Source: CAZNFR01 sp964572225
GTDB taxonomy: Bacteria > Bacteroidota > Bacteroidia > Bacteroidales > GCA-2748055
NCBI GenBank assembly: GCA_964572225.1
Contig: CAZNFR010000118.1
Location: 1 to 8,300, forward strand
Direction of reading: 5' to 3'
DNA length: 8,300 nucleotides
In this document: one piece after another, positions 1 through 6,044 of the stretch
Layout: every line of letters starts with the position of its first letter
Numbering within the stretch: the stretch's first letter is position 1
Translations under genes and position numbers: made by a program
Notes under the pieces: model-generated
Told to the model about the DNA's origin: nothing
The model's database searches: none
Seen by the model: only the letters and a program-made list of their open reading frames with translations

Positions 1-2
1 GT

Positions 3-593
3 TTCTTGCTGGAAGGGTTTTACACCCTGCTGGAGGATCCTTTCGTGAATGAGATTGGGGAGCCGGAGGATGACGGGACGGTTTACTATACCCGGGTTAA
101 TGCAGAAAACGGAGCCGTGGTCCGGGGAGTGAATATGGAACTCAGGATCAGTCCTTCGCCCAAATTTGATATCAATTCGGGGTTCACCCTTCAGAAGTCT
201 GAATACCAGGAACCCCAGGAATTCGGAGAAAAACGGTTTTTCCGCTCTCCCGAGGCCTACGGATTTGTAAATTTGAATTGGAAGGCGCTGCCCAGACTGG
301 ATATGGCCCTCACGGGAACCTACACGGGGTCGATGCTGGTGCCTTATTTCGGACCCGAAACCGATCCGGTGGCAGGCGAGCTCAGGGTATCGGAAGATTT
401 CCTGGATCTGGGAGTAAAATTCAGCTACAAATCGGAAATCTTCGGATTAAACCTGGAAAGCTTTACCGGGGTTAAGAACCTTTTTAATTCCTATCAAAGG
501 GATTTTGACCGCGGCCCGGGAAGGGATCCGGCCTACATGTACGGACCCTTCAACCCGAGAACGGTATATTTCGGCATAAGAATTGGCGGATAG
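3..593 (+). CDS. TonB-dependent outer-membrane receptor, C-terminal part (5' end outside window)
   Basis: This is the last ~197 residues of an outer-membrane beta-barrel that takes up a scarce ligand with energy from TonB-ExbBD. The reading frame is open to the left edge, so the TTG at 6 is not a real start; the signal peptide, plug and TonB box lie outside the window. The fragment shows alternating amphipathic strands typical of the barrel. Its family-like signatures include RGVNMEL, a YTGSMLVPYFG strand, GVKNLFNSYQRDFDRG, and a closing strand PRTVYFGIRIGG. The GVKNLFN...YGP..PRT pattern is familiar from Bacteroidota receptors of the siderophore/cobalamin (BtuB/CirA-like) type rather than SusC, but this is from memory and the ligand cannot be told from the barrel end. 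The last residue is Gly, not the usual aromatic, although the final strand is otherwise normal. The TAG stop at 591-593 lies 7 bases from the end of the convergent secreted-protein gene. Confidence 0.88.
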   Translation, partial: FLLEGFYTLLEDPFVNEIGEPEDDGTVYYTRVNAENGAVVRGVNMELRISPSPKFDINSGFTLQKSEYQEPQEFGEKRFFRSPEAYGFVNLNWKALPRLDMALTGTYTGSMLVPYFGPETDPVAGELRVSEDFLDLGVKFSYKSEIFGLNLESFTGVKNLFNSYQRDFDRGPGRDPAYMYGPFNPRTVYFGIRIGG

Positions 594-600
594 TTCCTGC

Positions 601-3600
601 TTATTCTTTCACTGCCTGACCCCTTAATTCCACGGTTTCTCCATTCACCGACCTGATGGTCATTCTGTACCAGACCAGTCCTGAGATTTCATCTTTGCGG
701 GGCGTCCAGTGGATTTCATTCCTACCTGCATTCAGGTCCGAAGCGTGGATCACATCCAGGGTTCGTCCGGCCGCATCGGTAAGGCTTATGCTTACATCGG
801 ATGACTGCTGAAGCTCAAAGCGGAAGGTCAGTTCCTCACGGAAGGGGTTCGGGAATACGCTTAGTTGCTGATTTGCAGGCATACCGGGATGCAGTCCCAC
901 CTGGGTTTCTTTCAGCAGGCTTATGCGGTTCACATTATAGGCACCGAAGGCTTTCCAGCGTATAACATGGGTCCCTTCAGCCAGGATGATCCCTGGAATA
1001 GAGAAACCGGTCCAGGAATGCCATGCATCGGGACCGTACTCATCGTCGTGAGTATTGGTGATCATCACGGCCGCTATGCTGTCGCCATCGATAAAGAGTG
1101 CGCAATATCCCCGGTCGTAGGTTCCGCCCGAAGGTTCCCCTGCCGGCCGCGGACCTGCCGCTTCGATGGTAAATACAAAGGTGTCGGCACTGCTCACATT
1201 CACAGTGTACTCCATCCATTCCATAGCTTGAACATTTCCTACGGCCAGACTATCGTCCGGGTAAAGCGGATTGGCGTTCATGCGGATATCCACGGTTTCC
1301 AGGGGGCGGTAACCGGGGGCATTGCCATCGCGAAGGTCATCATCCTGATAGGAGATCCCGTTCCCGCCTTCATCAAAGTTTTCGGCATCGATATACCCGG
1401 GAATTTCGGCCGGGATGCCCCCATAGGGTCCTTTCGGCTGATTCACGGTAATGTTGACGTATTGTGCGCTTACCTGTTCATACTCGTCCTGCGCCTCCAC
1501 ACCCACAGGGTAGGTCCCTGCTTCGGTAAGCGTATGATCGTATTCATAGGGTGCGATTGCATCCGTATTCACCAATTCACCCTTCACGTAAAATCGCACT
1601 TCGGTGATGATGGAAGATTTGGAAATCACCGAGGCCTCCAGATGCAGCTCATCTCCAACCAAAAACTGTTCATCATTCACAGGATTCAGAAGGTAAACCT
1701 CCGGTTTTGACAGGATGGTTATTACATCGGTGATAAACTCCGATGAGGCTCCCTCATTATCGTAAGCGATTGCTTTAAGCTGGTATTTTCCGGCAGGGAG
1801 GTTGTACCATACAAACTCGTAGGGGGCCCGGTCATCCACGCCCAGAACGTAGGATTCACTGCTGGTATAATAGATGAATTTTACCGCCAGGATCTCCCCG
1901 TCAGAGTCATCGGCCGTGGCTGTGAGCGTAAGGGTCTCCCCCTCCTTGAAGGTTGCCGGTGGAACAGGATAGGTGAGGGCAACATTGGGAGGTATATTCG
2001 GAATGGTGGGAATCACCATTTTGGGTAAAATAGCGGTTGATTTCATTCCGGCGATGTCGTAGGCAATCGCAGTAAGCAGGATATCCCCCACCGCTTCCAT
2101 TTCATGATTGAGGAGGAAGGGAGGGGAACTGTCCAGCCCCACCAATTCTCCGTTCACGAAAAATTCCACCTTGACGATTTTCTGGGGTTCGGTTAAAACC
2201 TTAACCCCAAAATCGATGATATCACCCTCATTTATAGAGGGACCCAGCAGGCTGGCGTCGATCTCAATTTCGGGCCTCAGGGGAAGGGAGGAGGCTACCT
2301 TGAGGGTTGGGGGGTAGTCTCTACCAGCGGTTGCCTGACTCTCGGTGGAGCTGTATTTGGAGAAGGTTGTGTTTACCTCATTTTTGATCTCTATGCTCAG
2401 GGTGTCGTTCCCTGAATCGGTTCCCCCCTTATTTTCGGATTTAACCTGATCGGTAATGTTTACCTGAAAAATGCCGGCTTCCGTTAGCTCGATGGATCCG
2501 AAGGCGGGTTCCTCAGCAGTAAGAATGGTCCTGCCGGGTCCGGGGGTAATATGCACCAGGGAATCGATCCAGCTGTCGTTGGCTACCAGCCGCATACTAT
2601 CGGCTGCCACCGCACCCCAGGAGTACATGGAAAGGTTGGCAAATATCACATCGCCATACACTTCGTTAAGGGGAAATTTGAGGTATATAACCGAATTATC
2701 GGTGGTTCTTGTCCGCAGATTTTCCGAATCCCATACATTCTGGTCGTTTTCAATGGAAACATCGGCGATCGCAGGGATATCCATATTGAGGGTTTCCGAG
2801 AAGCCGTCGCTCACCTTTACGGTATAATTATCCGACTGGACCCAGACGCCGTCGACCGTCATGGCTTTAAGGCTGATCACCCTGTCGCCGGTCGATTCAA
2901 AGGTGTAGCTAACCTGATGGGGAGTCCTGTTAGACTGCCCAATGTTCTCACCATCCACATAGAACTCAATCGCGGTAATGGAATCTATCGGTGTTTTTTC
3001 GATGGCTGTCAGATCCAGCGTGGTATTGACATCAATAACATCACCGTCGCTGGGATATACCAGCTTAAGCGAAGGCTCGAGCGATTCGTAATTGCTTCGG
3101 TAGTAGGCCGGCTCGGGACTTCCGCTTTCCCAGAGGATGGGTCTGTGATAGGGGTCAGGCCGCAGGGTATCTTCGTCATGGATTTCCATCAGCGAGGTAT
3201 AGGTACCCACGGCCGACTGGGCCAGGATGGCATTTCCGCCGTCGCAATACTGGCAGTAATCGGTTTTATCCAGCTCGTCGGTTGGAGACGACACCCCGAT
3301 GTTGGTGGTGTTCTTAAAAGAATAATGTGCGGTCCCTGTGGGCGGAGTGGTGAGTCCGCCATGCCCGAAGATCCGGATATTATCGGAATCCAGGATCTTT
3401 GCGAAATACCCCGCGTTCTCGGTTTTGATGCCCCAGACAGTGACGTCTCTGCCGTTTTCGATAAGCAGCTTCTGGTCGTTCTGGGAGTGCTGGGCGTGAA
3501 AATGGTAAAAGTTCACGGGTGCGGTATTGTTGTTCACGTAAACATAGGCCTGATCGGGTTTCATCCAGGTATCTCCATGTTTGCGGTGGTTATACCATTT

Positions 3601-5928
3601 AACCCCACCGGTTATTTCGACGATATGATGGTTCAGATAGCTAAGGGGCAGATCCCTTCCTGTATCGTAATACAGGGCGCTCTGTAACCCTTCGCCCACG
3701 GCCGGGGTTGCGCCCGACAGCGATTCGAAATCGAGGGTGGCATCACCCAATTGCACATCGTCGATGCTGAACATAACAGGGGAGCTTAGGATTACTTTGG
3801 TGATTCCGGTCTGATTGATATTCAGGGTTGTCATCACCTCCCTTGGTTTCTCAAGCCCTTTAAGGAAAAGAGTGTCGGTAAAAACCAAAACATCCCCGTT
3901 GTAGCAATCGACCGCAATATTGCCCCCGCCGGTGGGATTGTAGGTCGACTGAGCCAGTTTGATTGAGGTGAGGTCGAAGGGGGATTCGTCGCTTTTCCGG
4001 ATCCGGATGTTGGGTTGTTCGGCCCGGGTATCCGGGTGATTATTGATCTCCGGGATACTTCTGGCCATCAGTCGGTTGGAGTTATTTACCGTTTCCAGCC
4101 AATGCCCCGCGGGAACCGGGGTATGGTTCAGGAATTGGGTGGCATTGTCCTGGGTAATATCGTAGCCCTGGAGCTGAATGGTCCCGGTGATGGATTGCAG
4201 GTTCAACCAGGAAGTTTTGCTCAGCTGGTAGGTCATGACGAAGACCGGCCGGTAGTTGGTGGAGGTTTTCGGTTCGGTATTGAGGTTCCGGATGATGGAA
4301 TTGGGTCCGGCCCCCCACTGAATGGCGTAATGCACACAGGGTTCCGGATTATGGGATACGTTGTTGAAAGGGCCGACCATACGCACGGCCATATCGGCCA
4401 GGATGTTATCGGCATTCAGGTCGTCCGGAGTCTTGATCATGGGCCTGAGATCCGACCAGGCATCCGTACTTCCGTCGAACCTCCTGCCTTCCTCGTCCCA
4501 TCCCAGGATAAGCGTATGATGGTGGGAAACCCCGATAAGCCGGGTATGGAGTCCGAGGTGAATGGTCTGGTAGATGTCGTACGTCCCGGTGGGAACAAAC
4601 ACCACGTTCGACGGGGTTTGGGCTGCTGCCTGAATGGCCTCGTTGAAGGCCGGGGCCCAGTCTCCATTTTCCACAAATCCTTCGTAATCGCGCACATTGA
4701 CGGCCCCTTCAGACATAAAAGAAGGGAAGGTTTCGCCCCATCCATGCACAGAGGTCAGGTTTGCCGGGACCTCGGTAACATCGGTATGCCGGCTCAGAAT
4801 GGCCCCGTGTTGTTGCACGCCCTCGAGGTAGATCGCATTTTCATAACTGTTCCCCTCATCCGTCCAGACCCCGGAATTATAATTAAACTGCTCATAATGC
4901 CTCCATCCCGAGGCATTCCCCGGCTCGGTCTGGTCGGCTCCATGATCGGCCGAAACCACCCGGGTTGCATTTTTCACGTACACATTGGTGAGGTTGACAC
5001 TCAGGTCCAGGCTGCTGCTGGAAAAACGGAAAAGCACATTTTCGGCTGAAGGGTCGGTGTATTCGAACCGGCTGTCGTTAATGACCGGGTTTCCCCCGAA
5101 GCGAAAGGCAAAAGAGCCGTGTCCGGTGCCATAATAGAAGCCTGTTCCGGGATTGAGGGTAATGTCGGCCCCGGTAATGGTAAGGGCTCCCCTTACGCTG
5201 TGGGCAAGGATGCCATAGCGGGTCTGGCCCTGCATTTTAAGATGGGTGATCACGGGTGTGGGCTGGGTTCCTCCCTCATGAGTGAGATCAATCCCTACCT
5301 GTCCGCCGGTAATCGAGATATCTGCGATGCTTCCCCCCGAACCCGGAAGTTCGTAGATCCCGGCATACCCGCCGGTAACATCGATGTTCATATCAAAAGC
5401 ACAGGTTCCCTCGGCGCCCCTGAAGTTCAGGGCCACTGCCCCGGCATTGTTTTCCTGGAGGCGGATGTCAATGCTTTGAACAATACGCTCGTAGGTGGTA
5501 GTAGTGCCTATCCCGTCGTACCCATAGTCGTTTTGAAGTACGAATCCCAGGCTTTCCTTATAGTTATTGGTATAGCTGGGATAGATCCCGGCTTTGAGGA
5601 CGATCACCGATCGTTGTGCGGGATCGGCACTGTAGCCCTGCATCACAAATTTCTGATCGGCGGAGGGAGGATGAATATTCAGGGTACCGTCTACCAGGTA
5701 TTCACCCGGAGGAAGGTAGAGTCCCTTGCCTTCAGTGATGGCCGCATCCATGGCTGCCTGGAGTTCGAGGGTCGTGACGGTGACCCCGTCGTTGGAGGCC
5801 CCATAATCGGCAACGGCATCAATATAGCCTGCTTCTGAAGGGCTTAACTGGGCGTTTAGGCTAAAAGAAAGAAGAGATAGCAGAATAAGACTTATTCCGC
5901 TTTGCAGAATGTGGTTAAACTTGAACAT
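601..5928 (-). CDS. Giant secreted multidomain beta-helix protein with Ig-like, DNRLRE/CBM96-like and CBM6-like modules and a T9SS type A sorting domain
   Basis: This 1775-residue protein is probably a surface or extracellular polysaccharide-active enzyme or binder; no substrate can be assigned. Residues 1-26 are a signal peptide (Lys3, hydrophobic core, likely cleavage NA|Q at 26/27). Residues ~34-330 resemble Pectate_lyase_3 (ADYGASNDGVT, then GLYLPPGEYLVDG). A second, degenerate copy starts near 406 (NVRDYEG, then VVFVPTGTYDI) and runs to ~905, interrupted at ~638-728 by a beta-sandwich-like stretch ending SIDDVQLGD. Next come an Ig-like module (~953-1045), a DNRLRE/CBM96-like module (~1048-1215), three Ig-like modules (~1218-1497), a CBM6/35-like module (~1505-1673) and a T9SS type A domain (~1688-1775; VFPNPF at 1691-1696). 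Two tandem beta-helices recall GH55 glucanases, but I could not identify catalytic residues. The ATG at 5926-5928 is favoured because the signal peptide follows it directly. There is no clear Shine-Dalgarno, as is normal in Bacteroidota. The frame is intact throughout. The gene and T9SS calls are firm; the enzymatic role is inference. Confidence 0.93.
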   Translation of the reverse strand: MFKFNHILQSGISLILLSLLSFSLNAQLSPSEAGYIDAVADYGASNDGVTVTTLELQAAMDAAITEGKGLYLPPGEYLVDGTLNIHPPSADQKFVMQGYSADPAQRSVIVLKAGIYPSYTNNYKESLGFVLQNDYGYDGIGTTTTYERIVQSIDIRLQENNAGAVALNFRGAEGTCAFDMNIDVTGGYAGIYELPGSGGSIADISITGGQVGIDLTHEGGTQPTPVITHLKMQGQTRYGILAHSVRGALTITGADITLNPGTGFYYGTGHGSFAFRFGGNPVINDSRFEYTDPSAENVLFRFSSSSLDLSVNLTNVYVKNATRVVSADHGADQTEPGNASGWRHYEQFNYNSGVWTDEGNSYENAIYLEGVQQHGAILSRHTDVTEVPANLTSVHGWGETFPSFMSEGAVNVRDYEGFVENGDWAPAFNEAIQAAAQTPSNVVFVPTGTYDIYQTIHLGLHTRLIGVSHHHTLILGWDEEGRRFDGSTDAWSDLRPMIKTPDDLNADNILADMAVRMVGPFNNVSHNPEPCVHYAIQWGAGPNSIIRNLNTEPKTSTNYRPVFVMTYQLSKTSWLNLQSITGTIQLQGYDITQDNATQFLNHTPVPAGHWLETVNNSNRLMARSIPEINNHPDTRAEQPNIRIRKSDESPFDLTSIKLAQSTYNPTGGGNIAVDCYNGDVLVFTDTLFLKGLEKPREVMTTLNINQTGITKVILSSPVMFSIDDVQLGDATLDFESLSGATPAVGEGLQSALYYDTGRDLPLSYLNHHIVEITGGVKWYNHRKHGDTWMKPDQAYVYVNNNTAPVNFYHFHAQHSQNDQKLLIENGRDVTVWGIKTENAGYFAKILDSDNIRIFGHGGLTTPPTGTAHYSFKNTTNIGVSSPTDELDKTDYCQYCDGGNAILAQSAVGTYTSLMEIHDEDTLRPDPYHRPILWESGSPEPAYYRSNYESLEPSLKLVYPSDGDVIDVNTTLDLTAIEKTPIDSITAIEFYVDGENIGQSNRTPHQVSYTFESTGDRVISLKAMTVDGVWVQSDNYTVKVSDGFSETLNMDIPAIADVSIENDQNVWDSENLRTRTTDNSVIYLKFPLNEVYGDVIFANLSMYSWGAVAADSMRLVANDSWIDSLVHITPGPGRTILTAEEPAFGSIELTEAGIFQVNITDQVKSENKGGTDSGNDTLSIEIKNEVNTTFSKYSSTESQATAGRDYPPTLKVASSLPLRPEIEIDASLLGPSINEGDIIDFGVKVLTEPQKIVKVEFFVNGELVGLDSSPPFLLNHEMEAVGDILLTAIAYDIAGMKSTAILPKMVIPTIPNIPPNVALTYPVPPATFKEGETLTLTATADDSDGEILAVKFIYYTSSESYVLGVDDRAPYEFVWYNLPAGKYQLKAIAYDNEGASSEFITDVITILSKPEVYLLNPVNDEQFLVGDELHLEASVISKSSIITEVRFYVKGELVNTDAIAPYEYDHTLTEAGTYPVGVEAQDEYEQVSAQYVNITVNQPKGPYGGIPAEIPGYIDAENFDEGGNGISYQDDDLRDGNAPGYRPLETVDIRMNANPLYPDDSLAVGNVQAMEWMEYTVNVSSADTFVFTIEAAGPRPAGEPSGGTYDRGYCALFIDGDSIAAVMITNTHDDEYGPDAWHSWTGFSIPGIILAEGTHVIRWKAFGAYNVNRISLLKETQVGLHPGMPANQQLSVFPNPFREELTFRFELQQSSDVSISLTDAAGRTLDVIHASDLNAGRNEIHWTPRKDEISGLVWYRMTIRSVNGETVELRGQAVKE
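1444..2277 (-). repeat. Three tandem Ig-like modules encoded within the secreted protein
   Basis: Residues ~1218-1495 of the secreted protein form three successive units of about 90 residues. Each has a proline-rich entry (RPEIEID, PPNVALTYP, KPEVYLLNP), an EGD/EGE/VGD turn, a central strand of the type VKVEFFVNGELVG / VRFYVKGELVN, a PPF/APYE segment, and a closing strand with 'aiAyD' or 'veAqD'. A fourth unit with the same plan (SITAIEFYVDGENIG) sits alone at residues ~953-1045. This matches Big_7/Big_9-type bacterial Ig domains, which usually act as rigid spacers between catalytic or binding modules and the cell surface. The units are diverged from each other, so this is an old protein-level repeat and not a recent DNA duplication. 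Confidence 0.7.
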
Positions 5929-6044
5929 ATTGGTTGGTTAATTTTACAGTTAGTTTTGCAGTGAAAAGATAGTAAAAAAATGAAAAAGCAAGGGATTTTT
6001 AACAAAAATGAGGTCACGGGTGCCAGATGAGCACTGCGGCAGAT
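5929..6044. other. AT-rich intergenic region between kinase gene and secreted-protein gene
   Basis: This is the only real non-coding gap in the window. On the minus strand it runs from the kinase stop to the ATG of the secreted-protein gene. The half next to the kinase is mixed in composition. The half next to the secreted-protein gene is rich in A/T, with poly-T/poly-A tracts around 5973-6008. It holds a small perfect AT inverted repeat (ATTTTT at 5995-6000 and AAAAAT at 6004-6009, loop of 3). No open frame, tRNA or structured RNA is evident. It is the natural place for a promoter of the secreted-protein gene and for termination of kinase transcripts, but neither is clear-cut. Confidence 0.6.
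5964..5991 (-). promoter_or_regulatory. Possible Bacteroidota-type sigma-ABfr promoter for the secreted-protein gene
   Basis: On the minus strand, TATCTTTT (plus positions 5964-5971) resembles the Bacteroidota -7 element TAnnTTTG at all fixed positions except the final G. A TTGC (plus 5988-5991) lies 16 bases upstream and could serve as a weak -33 TTTG element, although the spacing is shorter than usual. The -7-like box ends about 35 bases before the ATG. The region is AT-rich, so a chance match is quite possible. Confidence 0.25.

Noticed and set aside
865..1710. 281-codon open frame on the plus strand, opposite the secreted-protein gene
   Set aside because: It lies wholly antisense to a gene with clear CBM and Ig-like modules. 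Its translation shows no family-like pattern. It reflects stop-poor antisense frames in this composition.
2551..3687. 378-codon open frame on the plus strand
   Set aside because: It is antisense to the Ig-like/DNRLRE/beta-helix coding region. The translation is an irregular Gly/Ile/Val/His-rich shadow with no start signal or domain.
4015..5049. 344-codon open frame on the plus strand
   Set aside because: It is antisense to the beta-helix coding region and has the same shadow composition, with no recognisable motifs.
601..5928. Adhesin or phage tail-spike instead of a glycan-active protein
   Set aside because: There are no phage neighbours and no collagen- or trimer-like segments. A signal peptide, CBM6-like module and T9SS domain fit a host surface or secreted protein better. 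A pure adhesin role cannot be fully excluded.
5995..6009. AT inverted repeat ATTTTT/AAAAAT as an operator
   Set aside because: It is a 6-base AT palindrome inside an AT-rich tract and is expected by chance; it has no GC core or second copy.
6020..6034. Hairpin GTGC...GCAC just after the kinase stop, as a possible terminator
   Set aside because: The stem is only 4-5 pairs including a wobble, and the T-run comes about 10 bases later. This is too weak to call an intrinsic terminator.
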